From positions 17,909,143 to 17,973,142 of the forward strand of contig OW203724.1 of the NCBI GenBank assembly GCA_934045075.1: 64,000 nucleotides of DNA, read 5' to 3'. Every line of letters begins with the position of its first letter. Within the stretch, counting starts at the first letter, position 1. Under the pieces are notes generated by a model. It did not search any database. It saw nothing but the letters and a program-made list of their open reading frames with translations, and had not been told where the DNA came from. Below are positions 44,166 through 55,665 of the stretch, one piece after another. The stretch is from Yponomeuta sedellus (lineage: Eukaryota; Arthropoda; Insecta; Lepidoptera; Yponomeutidae). The translations under genes and the position numbers were made by a program.

Positions 44166-44525
44166 TCCTTCGTTCATCATCATCAACCCATTATGTCCCC
44201 ACCGAGGGGCACGAGTCCTTGAGGAAAATATAGGCCATACTCCACCATAGGGACCAAACCGGATAAGTGGAGACTTGCAAGACTGGTGGCCGGTCTCACT
44301 GTCAGAAGTTTTCAAGCTAATGTAAGGCCTCTGACTTGGTTTAACGATTGCCATTACATGACAGGCGGCACCAACTGCTTAACGCGCCTTGCGAAGCACG
44401 GAGCCTTTCGGAAAAAATGCCACAAGCGTGAGTAATAGACGGTCAAACATCCATGCACTGAACGCGCCCTATGTTGCTTAACCTTCGTGATCCTTTCGAA
44501 TCACTCAGGCAGCCTGGGCTACGAC
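44166..44525 (-). mobile_element. SINE-5S copy with head
   Basis: The tail side reads ATCATCATCAACCCATTATG. The head side has complements of AAGGTTAAGCAACATAGGGC and TGCATGGATGTTTGACCGTC, so the 5S-like boxes are partly kept. Confidence 0.85.
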
Positions 44526-44855
44526 TCTCTTTTCTGTATTTGAAAAAAAAAATCGTTCAGTCGGTCTCGTCATTTGTTTTGCTGTGAAAGCATTTTTTTC
44601 TTGCGAATATGTAACATTGATAGCATTTGTTGCGTAATCCGCTGTAATACTTGCTACTTATTACGCTTCCAGAGACAGAGCCCTCTAAAGGTCGGACGGA
44701 TCACTTCAACCTACTTAACTACATTAGCGGCGGGTGTCTGGATGCTTCCCAGTCGGCGGGTAGCCTTAATTCCACCGTGTTAATTATAGTTATATGCATT
44801 ATTTACCAACACGAAAGTGCCAACTTCACGGGCCTTTGTTTTTACTTTATTTCAT
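44526..44855. other. Spacer, nothing recognised
   Basis: Frames at 44574-44914 have no family. Confidence 0.3.
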
Positions 44856-44995
44856 TTTTTTACGCCTACCTCAATTTGTTGCCTCTCTTGTACCCCCTGC
44901 GGGTAGACTGGTAGAAATGCAATTAGCATTAAGCCAACCTTTTGTACATTATCTTTAGTGCAACAAAAGAATTAATAATAATAAAACTTTATGGC
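44856..44995 (+). mobile_element. LINE-like 3' end (GACTGGTAGAAATGC type)
   Basis: GTAGACTGGTAGAAATGCAA, TTAGCATTAAGCC and a Pol II-like end. A relative is at 54881-55020. Confidence 0.5.
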
Positions 44996-45084
44996 GTGAA
45001 TAGTATGCATTCGAGCGTGAATTCGAGAGAGAAGAGTGAGAGTAACTGTTAGAGTAAACGTGTTCTTAAGTGGAGACTATAGTG

Positions 45085-45240
45085 TAGGGCCCTCCGACCT
45101 GGTGGGATCACGATCTACGAAAAACTGCCGGCAGATGCTGGATGCGGCAAGCTGAGGACGGGGCGCTATGGCGCTCATTAGGGGAGGGCTATGTCCAGCA
45201 GTGGACTACAGAATATAGCCTGAAGAAGAAGAAGAAGATG
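45085..45240 (+). mobile_element. RTE tail
   Basis: CTGGTGGGATCACGATCTAC, CGGCAGATGCTGGATGCGGC, AGGGGAGGGCTATGTCCAGC and TAGCCTGAAGAAGAAGAAGA. Close to the family consensus. Confidence 0.85.
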
Positions 45241-45261
45241 GCGTAAAGACGGCAGGTGGAC

Positions 45262-45484
45262 CAGGGAGCCAATTCTCATTTCATTAGCAAATAATTCGTA
45301 TACGACTCTAAGACTAAGTATGACTTGAATTCTACATAAAAAGTCAAGCGACGCCTAAATCTGTATTCGGGACGCCATGCTAGATTGAATTCGAATGAGA
45401 AAATTGTCTTATCTTATTTTAATGCGACAAATGTCTAATCATTCGAATATTTTGCAACTCGAATTGGCGAGAATCGGCTCCCTG
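45262..45484. mobile_element. MITE, first of a tandem pair
   Basis: Ends CAGGGAGCCAATTCTC and GAGAATCGGCTCCCTG are inverted repeats. The interior has AAATAATTCGTATACGACTC and TTGAATTCGAATGAGAA. Confidence 0.8.
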
Positions 45485-45730
45485 GGAGTCAATTCTTACT
45501 TCATTACAAAATAAATCGTATACGACTCTTAAGGTTTATGACTTGAATCCATACTTAAAAATTCAAGCGACAGCCAAAATCTGTATTTTGAACGCCATGC
45601 TAAATTAAATTCGAATGAGAAATGTCTAATGACTTTGTTGAGTTATCTTGTTTTTATGCGACAAATGTCTAAGGCTTTGTATATTTTGCGTCTAAACTCG
45701 CAATTCGCATGGGCAAGAATCGGCTCTCAG
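45482..45730. mobile_element. MITE, second of a tandem pair
   Basis: It starts CTGGGAGTCAATTCTTACTT, shares the terminal CTG with the first copy, and ends AAGAATCGGCTCTCAG. The interior matches the first copy (AAATCGTATACGACTC). Confidence 0.8.
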
Positions 45731-46089
45731 GGCAGTACAGTGCTACACAAGAAATAAATCTCGCGGATGTACCTGCGCAGATGACCAAATTTTGGATGTG
45801 CGGCAAGTTGATCGACCAATCAGATAGTTTCAATTTATGGCAGGCCGCGCGCCTTTGTTGCTATTGGTTGATTCAACGTCATCGACGCAGGTGACTATTA
45901 GTTTGGCAATATTAGCGTGAGCGAAATAGGTAGCGCTACTGCGGCAATCAATACTGCACCTTAACCGTATCGGTTAAAGATCATGTTGAATGTACTTATA
46001 GCTTCGGGTACTTTCGTTACACTTCTTCCTAGTCTGCGCGAACGTAGATTCACGAAGGAAATATACGTATTTTATGATGTGTAGTACTG
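45731..46089. other. Spacer, nothing recognised
   Basis: A 61-codon frame (45709-45894) overlaps the MITE end. No family. Confidence 0.3.
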
Positions 46090-46275
46090 TAATAGAGTGG
46101 CGGCCGAGACCGGCTGCCCGATCGATGGTGGGACGATATGGTCAGGTCGGCAGGAAGCCCGTGGATGCGAATGGCGAAAGACCGCGAAGGGTGGGGTCAT
46201 GGGGTCATGGGGATGGGGCCTATACCCACCAGTGGGCAGAGGTGGGCTGCTGATGATGATGATGAATTGTTATAC
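46090..46275 (+). mobile_element. RTE tail, GATGAT-tailed subfamily
   Basis: The frame reads WDDMVRSAGSPWMRMAKDRE, followed by a degenerate stretch and CCCACCAGTGGGCAGAGGTG, then TGATGATGATGATGA. It is a different RTE subfamily from the GAAGAA-tailed copies. Confidence 0.7.
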
Positions 46276-46675
46276 AACATTACAGAGCATTAAAGAACGA
46301 AGAATGTAGCCTAACACAAAATCACAGGTCTGCAAAAACACGAAAACGATTTATTGATAGCATGGCTCATAATTATAAACTAAGTGAAAAAAACACATTG
46401 CCATATCCATCGCCGTTTGTTATCGGATCTTCTACCGGAAAGATACTTTATGATATAAGATAATAAAAGATATTTGAACTAATAGAATCGTTAGCATTAA
46501 ATTGGTTACTTAATTCACTTACACTCACTTAAATTGATTTTGGAAGAGTCCAGGTTAGATCAGGTCAAAAAAAGCGAAAATCGCGCAAGCGGGTTAAGAG
46601 CGGAATACGGTCGGACACTTCCGACAAAATCAAGTAAGTGATTCAGGAATTAAGTTAATAATGAAAGGGCTTAGG
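46276..46675. other. Spacer, nothing recognised
   Basis: No supported feature. Confidence 0.3.
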
Positions 46676-47629
46676 CAGCGGTCACACAGAAGGGACGTGG
46701 GACGGAAACGCGGAAAATCCTCGACACGTTGTGTAATAAGACTTAGCCCTATTTCTTCTGTATGGCCTTCGTCCCGTCCTTACAGTATTTTTTACTTAAC
46801 TGAGGCGGAGCCCAAGTGAAGCTAATGTATTTAGCTCGTATGTTTGTATCTATGTAAGACTAGCTTTTGCCCGCGACTCCGTCCGCGTGGACTTTCTTTG
46901 CAACCCCGTTCACTCCCTTAAGGGTTAAATTTAGAAAAACGGCGAAATACGTATTCAATCAATTGTGTTAAAGATTATTTATTTAAAGTTTCAAGAAAAT
47001 TAGACAACATTCTTTATACCTCCCATACAAATTTTGGCAACCCTTTTCGCCCCCTTAGGGGTTGAATTCAAAAAACTCCGGTCTTATTCCTTACCTACAT
47101 TATATATAGACCCTCTGTGCAAAATTTCAGCTTCTTAGGTCTAACGGCTTGGGCTGGGCGTTGATGAGTGAGTCAGTCAGGACTTTGAATTTTATTTATA
47201 TATGTAGATTAGATATCCGATAATATGTTTCCTCGTAACTCTTTAACCAATGGCCATAGTTTGACAAATAAGATCTCAACCGTTTCTTCGTGTTTGTGCG
47301 GGTGTCATATGCTATATGAAATTATCAAGAGCCCAAAGTCTGTCTTTCCGTAGACCTATAACATGAGTGTCTATAAAGCTAGAGTCAATCAGCAAATAAC
47401 AGGTGTAAGCACGTTATAAAGTAGACCCAGTCTTTGCTTTCCATCAGGCTTGACTAGGGTCAAGTGTCAACAAGTCTTACTTAAAAAAAAGTAACTTTTA
47501 AACGTTGGTTCTTGGTTGGTCCTATCTACTTAGTAGTTAATGCTCAGCGGTCGGTTTGTTAGTAATTTTTTATTTCACCTTTTTGTATGAGAAGTCTTTT
47601 CCGCGCCTCTTCTGTGTGGCCGCCCGCTT
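46676..47629. mobile_element. Possible inverted-repeat DNA element
   Basis: GCGGTCACACAGAAGGGACG on the left and the complement of GCGGCCACACAGAAGAGGCG on the right, each followed inward by CGCGGAAAA. The target duplication is not clear. The repeat at 46858-47215 lies within it. Confidence 0.45.
46858..47215 (+). mobile_element. Abundant arthropod dispersed repeat
   Basis: ACTAGCTTTTGCCCGCGACT, CGTGGACTTTCTTTGC, CCCCTTAGGGGTTGAATTC, ATTTCAGCTTCTTAGG, GATGAGTGAGTCAGTCAGGA and a TATATGTAGATT end. I know this type as widespread in insects but do not assign its class. Confidence 0.55.
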
Positions 47630-47820
47630 ACTGACCGTATTAACATATTTTGCAATTGAAGAATCGTAAATGATATGCAATGGCTAGAGCAAGTGACGGT
47701 GACTAGAGTTTCTTTGTTCAAATGTATTTGCATTTAAATAGAACGCTCCAGCCGACTCGAGATTGCATGAATCTTGCATTTACATCAGAACAAGTTATCC
47801 CGTATGTTGGTACAGTCGCC

Positions 47821-48165
47821 AGTTTACTCGATATCAACCCTTGTGTGTCCCCACTGCTAGGGCATGGGTCTCTTCCTCTACCGCAGGAAGGTTAGGCCAT
47901 ACTCTACAATGGAGGCCAAGCCCGGGTTGGTGAAGGATTGTAAGACAGTGGCGGGCCTTACTGTCAGAAGTCATTAAGTCGCCCACAAGGGCTCTGACAT
48001 GGCTTGACGACTGCCATTATATGACAGCCATCGCCAACGACTTAGCATGTCTTGCGAAACACAGAAGCGCTCGGAAAAATGCCAATATCCTCCTTCACCA
48101 TCCTCTGTTTAACTCAACTGATTGATTCCTATCACTCGGTGTAACCAGGCCACGAGCGCTTCAGT
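47821..48165 (-). mobile_element. SINE-5S copy
   Basis: It runs from CGATATCAACCCTTGTGTGT to CGGTGTAACCAGGCCACGAG. The 5S-like head is damaged (CCATCCTCTGTTTAACTCAA) but the body is nearly complete. Confidence 0.85.
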
Positions 48166-48247
48166 TATTTAACCTCAACATTGCTTACTGCTAAGTTTTC
48201 CATTGGACTGGGACAAGTGGTTGTGTTTTGTGGAAGCTATTTATTGA

Positions 48248-48340
48248 CTGCCTCGTTGGTCTAGCGGCAATTCGTGTGATTGCCATGATGAAGATCGTTG
48301 GTTATTTTCCTACAGGAGGTTGCCTATTCTAAAAGTTCTC
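48248..48340 (+). mobile_element. tRNA-like SINE head
   Basis: GACTGCCTCGTTGGTCTAGC and GGCAATTCGTGTGATTGCC look like box A and an anticodon-type arm. Box B is degraded (ATCGTTGGTTATTTTCC). Confidence 0.45.
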
Positions 48341-48378
48341 TTGATTGAAAAACAGTTTTAATTAGCTGTAATAATGCT

Positions 48379-48819
48379 TTTAAAAACCTATTTAGAAGCT
48401 AAAAATTCCGCTGGCATTCGAACCCGCGACCTCTGGCTATCCGTGCCAGCGCTCTTACCAACTGAGCTAATGGGCGACTTACCGGCATCCGTGAAATTTC
48501 GAACCTCTTTACACTATTCTCTGTATTACGTACAGGCAGCGACATCTGGCTGAAGTAATTTGCATCACTTGCCGCCCCAAGTACCTATTTTGCAGTTAGG
48601 TATTACATCGGAATGACATCGTTGTACCCACATGATTCTTTTTAATGCACTAACCCCTGCTAAGGACAATTTTAAAAACTTATTTAGAGGCTAAAAATTC
48701 CACCCATGCCGGGATTCGAACCCGCGACCTCTGGCTATCCGTGCCAGTGCTCTTTCCAACTGAGCTAATGGGCGACTCACCGGCATCAGTGAAATTTCGA
48801 ACCTTTTTACAACACTCTT
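48379..48819 (-). mobile_element. SINE-T tandem dimer
   Basis: Box B complements (AACCCGCGACC) start at 48421 and 48719, a 298-bp spacing with small deletions. Both heads keep GAGCTAATGGGCGAC. Confidence 0.85.
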
Positions 48820-49184
48820 TTTTTTCATAATTTCTTTTTCTGACTAGAAGCTGGGCAGCTTTTTGCATTTGTGTTTTGGTGGTATGAAACGTTTTCCGAA
48901 TATTTTTATCAACCCCTTCAATTGTCGCTATAACTGACTTGCTATTTTCACAGTAACATATTTCAAAAGAAATTATTAACACTCCAGTTTGACTGACACC
49001 TCAGAGGGCTTAGAGGCTCCTACAGGGCAGATGTGTGAGTAATCAATCTTGATAACACTTGATCATGACGTGAGTAGGCTCTTTAATCTCTATTAATTCA
49101 AGAGATCCTCAATTCAGATGAGTATCACTCGACATCTCACGTTCTGAGTATTATTATTAAGCGTGTTGTGTAATAGGACCTATA
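48820..49184. other. Spacer, nothing recognised
   Basis: No supported feature. Confidence 0.3.
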
Positions 49185-49350
49185 TTCTTTTTAATGCACT
49201 AACCCGCGACCTATGGCTATCCGTGCCAGCGCTCTTTCCAACTGAGCTAATGGGCGACTCACCGGCATCAGTGAAATTTCGAACCTCTTTACACTATTCT
49301 CTGTATTACGTACAGGCAGCGACATCTTAAGTAAATTGCATCACTTACAG
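49185..49350 (-). mobile_element. SINE-T copy with internal deletion
   Basis: The tail complement AATGCACTAACCC joins straight to GCGACCTATGGCTATCC. The deletion endpoints share AACCCG, which fits a microhomology deletion. Confidence 0.8.
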
Positions 49351-50235
49351 ATGGCGCTTACAGGCAAGCCATAGAAAAACCTTTTGCGGAGTTGGGCTGT
49401 CAAAATGAACCTGTCGTCGTTAATATTGCAAAATGTCATACGTTAAAAAATATGATTTTCGTTTTTTCATCTTAGTTGAAGGAAAACTTGATTCTCAGTG
49501 TAGGTTTTAGACGTTTTAACCTCAGCCCGATAAGGTAAGGTGGTCGTTAGCCAGTGTCGGCTAGGTCTACCTCACGATGGGCTGGTTGAGAGAGCGGAAT
49601 GGGAGGTGAAGTGAATGGACTTACTTGGTGATACTGATGGTGGATGATGGCCCGCTTTAGCTGTTGGGCAGATGATGAGCGGTGATGGATGAGCTGATGC
49701 GTCCAGCGCACGGAGAACACTCCTGCACTGTTCACTTATAGTCTTATATTGTCAATATATTGTTCTTTGAGCTGATAAAGTTTCTTGGTCACCAAATGTC
49801 TATCACTTCACGAGAATTCGAGCACTTATCACGCGCGTATGTCACAGTGCGAATGTGTATGCAGATGGGTGGATAAATTAGTAGCGAGCGAGCGGCACGA
49901 GCGACGGCACCGAAACGACAGAGTAATGAATAATGAGTGACCACAGATTCATGATTACGTCGCGTCGATTCTCGCGCGAACATAAGGAATATGATGCCTT
50001 GCTATAGTTCTAATTTTTAATATTCGAACACATTTTATGAATGAACGAAGATATTTATTTGTATCTGTGACATTTTTCATTATCAACGACGCTGTGCTAA
50101 ACAAAATTTGACAGACGTGTCCTATAAGCGCCATGTATGAAGAGCTTTGTGAATTTTGGCTGAAAACGGCGCATTATCATTAACTCAACACGGTAAGTGA
50201 TAAACGAGAGGGTTCTCAAAGAATGTACCAGCGTT
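49351..50235. other. Spacer with a possible minus-strand exon
   Basis: A minus-strand frame from about 49735 down to 49625 ends LKRAIIHHQYHQ at a good donor (CAA-GTAAGT). No protein family is recognised and no acceptor or partner exon is certain. The AGCGAGCGAGCGGCACGAGC stretch near 49882 is GC-rich for this region, as in some 5' exons. Confidence 0.25.
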
Positions 50236-50660
50236 TTAAAAAACATATTTGGAGACCTATTTAAGGCTAAAAAATTCACCCATGCCGGGATTCGAACCCG
50301 CAACCTCTGGCTATCCGTGCCAGCGCTCTACCAATTGAGCCAATGGGCGACTCACCGGCATCAGTGAAATTTCGAACCTCTTTACAATATTCTCTGTATT
50401 ACGTACAGGCAGCGACATCTGGCTTAAGCAAATTGCATCACTTATAGCCCCGACTTCCTACTTTGCAGTTAGGTTTTACATCGGAATGATTTCACTGTAC
50501 CCACATGATTATACTATTTTTATTTTTAATGCACTAACCCGTGCTAAGGACAAATGTAAAAACCTATTTAGAGGCTAGCACGGGTTATTGCATTAAATAT
50601 AAAAATAGTACAACCTATTTAGAGGCTAAAAATTCCACCCATGCCGGGACTCGGACCCGG
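50236..50660 (-). mobile_element. SINE-T cluster: full unit plus fragments
   Basis: A nearly complete minus-strand unit (50255-50560, head, upstream linker with CCCGACTTCCTACTTTGCAG, and tail) is followed by a plus-strand tail scrap (AGCACGGGTTATTGCATT, 50577-50610) and another minus-strand end with box B (50613-50660). Confidence 0.85.
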
Positions 50661-50748
50661 AACCTTAGCCATGCAAAACACATGATGAAAACTTAATATA
50701 AGAATAAAGTGTGAATTAACCTTAACTTAAATAACCTAAAGTAGGTAA

Positions 50749-50850
50749 TGATGCGGCAAGCTGAAGACAGGACGTTATGGCGCTCATTAGGGGAAGGCTA
50801 TGTCCAGGAGTGGACTACGTAATATACGAGTAGCCTGAAGAAAAAGAAGA
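50749..50850 (+). mobile_element. RTE tail
   Basis: GATGCGGCAAGCTGAAGACA, GGCGCTCATTAGGGGAAGGC and AGGAGTGGACTACG, then a GAAGAAA end. Confidence 0.8.
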
Positions 50851-50897
50851 AAGTAGGTAAACTGATACGGTCTTACTATTGTACTATGTATATTTGC

Positions 50898-51359
50898 AAT
50901 TAAAACTGTTTTTATACGGATTTATGCTCGTTTATTTCATTTTTTACAATTTTCCAACGTTTCGGCACTTTTTCAGGTGCCGTGGTCCCGGATGACTGAG
51001 GTGACAGGTGTCTTTTAGAAATCATTAACGGTTAGTTTACTACCCTCGGCAAAAAATACAAAAGTTAATTATGAAGTTACGTTCCAAAATAGACAAACAA
51101 ATTTTTTTTTCTTTTAATATAAATCATGATGGCAACAATATTGATTATTAGTAATTGAAGTTAAAATTAAATTTATAAACTAATTACTTTATATGAACTT
51201 AAAGATACTGATTATTAATTGAAATTAAATTTATTTTTATTATTTATTCTACAGTCACACTTCTAGCAAGGGGGTCTCATGCACTTAAGCACTGGTTCCC
51301 ATGCTACCGGTAAAAAATGTAATAAACGAGCATAAATCCGTATAAAAACAGTTTTAATT
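50898..51359. mobile_element. 462-bp element with perfect 39-bp inverted ends
   Basis: 50898-50936 and 51321-51359 are exact reverse complements; the left one starts AATTAAAACTGTTTTTATAC. The interior begins with CCAACGTTTCGGCACTTTTT and GGTGCCGTGGTCCCGGATGA, the same type of core as the 130-bp foldbacks. No transposase. Confidence 0.9.
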
Positions 51360-51479
51360 ATTTCTACTGCTCGTGTTAACCTTAGAAAATACTATATTTG
51401 CAATTGTTTTGTATTTGTTGTTTTTCCAGTGTACAATAAAGAATATTCTTATCTTATCTTACCTTATTTATTAAAACAC

Positions 51480-51672
51480 AATTTCGACATCGACCAAATA
51501 GGGTATGTATTAGCAAAGGGGAAGATAAAAAGTACTCGGAACCGGCGTGCGTGCATGCAACGGCTTATGAACGTTGATGGAGCAAAGGTGATATGTCAGG
51601 ATCGTGGCAAGTGGCAGTCCTTGGTCTCTACCTACCCCTCTGGGATACAGGCGTGAGGTTATGTATGTATGT
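51480..51672 (+). mobile_element. LINE 3' end with short ATGT tail
   Basis: The frame contains RACMQRLMNV, RDRGKWQSLV and STYPSGIQA-stop, then GAGGTTATGTATGTATGTAG. 63351-63490 is the same end with a much longer tail. Confidence 0.75.
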
Positions 51673-52119
51673 AGAATTTCTTTAGTTGGTTATATTTTTC
51701 TGTGGTTTTTTTTTGTTGTAAAATCTCCATCACAGAATATTTTAGTTACTGTTTCAAGGAACGTGGCGTATTCGTGGATACAAACACTAACCTCAGTTTA
51801 TTAAATTAAGACATCATGGTAATTTATGGTCTCTTCAAGCGAGACCATTTCCGAAAATCAGTCTGAATGGACATCTCCACAGCGACGGTTACATTACGGG
51901 CGACTGTGCCACTGAAACGTCTAGGTTATTCCTCTGTCAACTATACAATTAAAGGACTTCTAACAAAGGGAAACCGCAAAATAAAACACCTTTTATAATG
52001 TGGGGCGTTTGAACGCTGAAGCCCGTCAAAAAGCGACCGGAATCACAAACATGACGTGTGTTCAACACCAACAAAGAATCGAAAGTGCTAGCGAACGCTT
52101 AGATGTACGAAGCAAGCGC
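51673..52119. other. Spacer, nothing recognised
   Basis: No supported feature. Confidence 0.3.
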
Positions 52120-52316
52120 TGAGGTAAGTTAATTCTTCAGATAATAGGGTTTCCTTACGATGTTTCCATTCACTGTCAGCGAGTGGTATTGCTCATGTAA
52201 TTTCACAAATGTACATAACTTGAAAAACAAAGTCATTGGGTACGTGCCGGGGTTTGAACCCACGACCTCCCGATTGAGAAGCCGGCGCTCTACACCGCTC
52301 CGCTACCAGCGTCTTT
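52120..52316 (-). mobile_element. SINE-2 copy with good tRNA-like head
   Basis: Head GCTGGTAGCGGAGCGGTGTA and box B GGGTTCAAACCCC on the minus strand; then AAGTTATGTACATTTGTG and GGAAACATCGTAAGGAAACC. Confidence 0.8.
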
Positions 52317-53374
52317 TCTAGCGAACGCTTAATCGATATAAATATTCTTTATAGTATATTCTGCAGCTAATTTGTAGCAAATCGTGTGGCATGAATAGGG
52401 ATTTAAAATCATTGGTTTATTGACTGTAGTAATTTTTAATGAAATTGAGACTTTATCGCTATATTTATAGGGATTTTTTCATGCACACTTATTTATTATC
52501 TATGGTTATCTAAATCAGAGAGCAGTAAATACGTCTAAATCAGAGAGTAGTAAATACGCTGAACTACCAGAGAGAGTAATTACTGCTCCTTTCGTTAACT
52601 CATCTAAAATAGACTAGATAAACATTTTACAAGTGCACGAAAGAGATATATACGTAACTTAAAGCTGCTTGTGTTTCAATTATTAATAATAATAGTAATA
52701 ATTTAAAAAAGTTTCTTGTCGGCTAGCTTTATTATTATTTTATTTTGCAGATAACAAACTGTAATGGACGCGTCTTCAATATCTAAATTCAGATTTATTC
52801 CCGATGATTCCAGCTAAAACTGGTTCAAGCATATCGTCCGCATTTACATCCGGCGCTCGAAAATCAGAAAGGGTGTTGTGCGAAATGGTTTTTTCCGCAG
52901 CTATTTTTTATTTTATTGTGAAAATTTTCAGCCCAATCGCTGTCTGTGAATCCGATTAAATAATAACCTTTTCCGCGTTTACACCTTTAAAGCCCATTCT
53001 TTTTAAATTTTTGCGTCCAATAAAAAAAGGGAAATGCAAATCTGACACACTGAGGGTTCCGTTTCCGAGAATGTTTTTTTCATTGAGATGTTACTTGACC
53101 GTTTTTAAATTAGACTAGATGCCTTTTTCTCAACTACAATACGGCCCGAAGGCAGGGGCTTGCATTATACATTGTACACTGATATTCAGCAAACAATGTA
53201 AATTCTTTACATTCAATTAAATTGAATTGAACTCTTTATAGTACACACCAGGAATTAGTAAATTAATAATAATAATAAAGATGATGAATATTTTTTTAAG
53301 ATAACATTAGGCACTATTTAAGAACCCTAAAAAATCGTTATGGATTTGTACCTTATTATTTTGTCTTAGGGCTA
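52317..53374. other. Spacer, nothing recognised
   Basis: A short direct repeat (CTAAATCAGAGAG near 52510 and 52537) only. Confidence 0.35.
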
Positions 53375-53513
53375 GTTTCTGAATTGAGAATGTCGATAAG
53401 TAAATACTTAACTCTAGTGCTGTCTCTATGAATTTCTCAGCAAAGAGCGTGACAGAACGTTACTTTAGTATATACTTAGCGAAATTCTCAATTCAGACAC
53501 ATGCACTTAGAAA
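53375..53513. mobile_element. Small foldback MITE (TTCTGAATTGAGAAT type)
   Basis: Left TTTCTGAATTGAGAATGTCG and right GAAATTCTCAATTCAGAC are inverted; between them CTCAGCAAAGAGCGTGACAG. Relatives lie at 57437 and 60309. Confidence 0.75.
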
Positions 53514-53994
53514 CTATGGTTTCTTAAAAAAAGACTCCGCACATAAATTTATTTCTACGACGATTTTATTATAGTATTGTTAGTCTTATTTTATAAAAGA
53601 GGAAAAGCAAAACTAATAAAAATGCTTACAAAGAGTAATGAGTCGGCTTACTACATTTTGTTAATTCGTAAGCATTCCTCACTGCTACATAAGAGCTTAG
53701 TATACGACGGGAGTAAAATACATTAAGGCACTTCGAGGCGCTACCAATGGAAAAAAGTCATACGTTTTTATCTAAAAGTACGAGTATACATGAAAAATCT
53801 TAACAACTGTGACAAGTGTTTTTTGAACCTACAGTCTAGGACCTAGCAATAATAGCCTAGAACTTTACTCGATTTCCGCTAAAAACGGCCCTTCTGGCGG
53901 AAATTGATTAAAGCCCATAGTTGTTGATTCTAAGTTCTATACTGTAGGTTCTAAAAAAAGGTTGTTACAGTTTTTAACTAAACCGTGCTAAGAA
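53514..53994. other. Spacer, nothing recognised
   Basis: No supported feature. Confidence 0.3.
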
Positions 53995-54140
53995 CAATTT
54001 TAAAAACCTATTTAGAGGCTAAACATTCTACCCATGCCGGGATTCGAACCCGCGACCTATGGCACGGATAGCCAGAGGTCGCGGGTTCGAATCCCGGCAT
54101 GGGTGGATTTTTTAGCCTCTAAATAGGTTTTTAAAGTTTT
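53995..54140. mobile_element. SINE-T head-to-head hairpin
   Basis: A minus-strand end (AACCTATTTAGAGGCTAAAC, box B complement) joins a plus-strand half (ATGGCACGGATAGCC, box B, end motif). About 60 bases at each side are near-perfect inverted repeats. Confidence 0.9.
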
Positions 54141-54334
54141 TAACATTGCTCATGTTCATATTTATACAAAAACGTATTATTAAACAAGTTATGATTCTTT
54201 TCCTTTGGTTGCTTAAGTTAACACTCCGAAGCACCTTAGCAAGTTTAAGTTGTTTAAGAGAGGTACTGTACCTATTTAGTTATACATTTAACACATTCAA
54301 TCGCGATTACTTAGTAAGTAAACTATTAAATTTA

Positions 54335-54510
54335 AGCCATGTCAGAGGCCCATGGGAGGCTTGATAACTTCTATTTGTAAGGCCCGCCGCTGTCTTACAA
54401 TCCTCCACCCTTAACTTGGCCCAGTGGTGGAGTATGGCCTAACCTTCTCTGCGATCCAGGAAGCGACCCGTGCCCCATCATTGGGGATATACAAGGGTTG
54501 ATATCGAAAC
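54335..54510 (+). mobile_element. SINE-5S, 3' half
   Basis: AAGCCATGTCAGAGGCCCAT, GTAAGGCCCGCCGCTGTCTT, CAGTGGTGGAGTATGGCC and ATACAAGGGTTGATATCG. Confidence 0.8.
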
Positions 54511-54880
54511 TATTAAAACATTATTGTAATTATTGAACAACTATTCGCCTCTCTCTCACACAATATGGACTGCTTTATTGTATAAACGAGAAGGAAATAG
54601 TTGACCAGTCCCTTATTTAATAAGGGTTGTAATATTGTGTATCTACGATCTACGGCTGCCAGTAAATGCCGGTGAAATGAGGAAACAGCTGACAGCTTGA
54701 CAGCTGTTATCCTAACTCCTCCTATATAACGTGCATTTGTATGGAATTTGACATTTAGATAATTGGAATCGCCCAGGATTTGGTGCGCGTAATTAAACTT
54801 CTGTTTTTAGATGAGCTATTCTTAACCTTACCTAGAAAGCAATAGCTATACCTACGTTTCGGTTACTTTTACTAAGTTTC
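54511..54880. other. Spacer, nothing recognised
   Basis: No supported feature. Confidence 0.3.
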
Positions 54881-55020
54881 TCTTCCGTTTTGTTTCGAAT
54901 GCCTACCATTTAATCTCTTGCACCATCTGTGGTTGACTGGTAGAAAATGCTTATAGCATTAAGTCCGCCACATTGCCATTGTATTTTTTTTTTACTTATG
55001 TGCAACGTATTAATAATAAT
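54881..55020 (+). mobile_element. LINE-like 3' end (GACTGGTAGAAAATGC type)
   Basis: CATCTGTGGTTGACTGGTAG, CTTATAGCATTAAGTCCGCC and a poly(T)-containing end. It matches 44856-44995. Confidence 0.5.
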
Positions 55021-55170
55021 ATACTTTATTGTACACGAAACATTAAACATTACATAAGATAATTATAACATGTACTAAGGCGAGCTTATCTCTGTAAGAC
55101 ATTTCTTCCAGCAAACCTTGGAGAGTTGAAGCAGAAGGTAGAAAGCAGGTCTATATACATATGCGAAATA
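55021..55170 (-). mobile_element. Dispersed repeat, inverted copy of 10237-10402
   Basis: TACTTTATTGTACACGAAAC, AAGGCGAGCTTATCTCTG, TCCAGCAAACCTTGGAGAGT. Confidence 0.55.
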
Positions 55171-55665
55171 AACGACATCAACAACATAGTCTGTTTGTAT
55201 ACTTGATAATTCTATACTAATGTTATTTTTTTATTGTTCATACAATACGGCCCGAAAGAAGCGGCTTACATTTTACATTGTGCATTGACATTTAACATTT
55301 CGTTGAAATAAATTGAATTGAACTTTGTTTCGTCTTGTCACTATCCAACTGATCATAGATGAACTTCCCATACATGAACGTATAATCAAAATGTTTTCTG
55401 TCAAAATCAGGTGTAGAAAATTCATGGCCAAGAAATAGGTAGCCTTGAATGTTCCGTTGCTGAAAAAAAAATTATATTTTAATCTTGCCGACGCGAAAAA
55501 TTACACGGAAACCCTTTTATCGGTAGTCTGGACGCAAACGTGAGAAGAATAGAAGTTTCATTGCGTCAGATAGAGGTGATGAGTCAAATGAGTCGTTTTT
55601 GGGAATCTCGTAATATTTTCTAATATTGGTTGAAAATAATGAATGAACGAACGAACGAACGAACG
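55171..55665. other. Spacer with GAAC/GAAT repeats
   Basis: A short AACG/AATG repeat (55642-55675). Otherwise nothing recognised. Confidence 0.35.
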
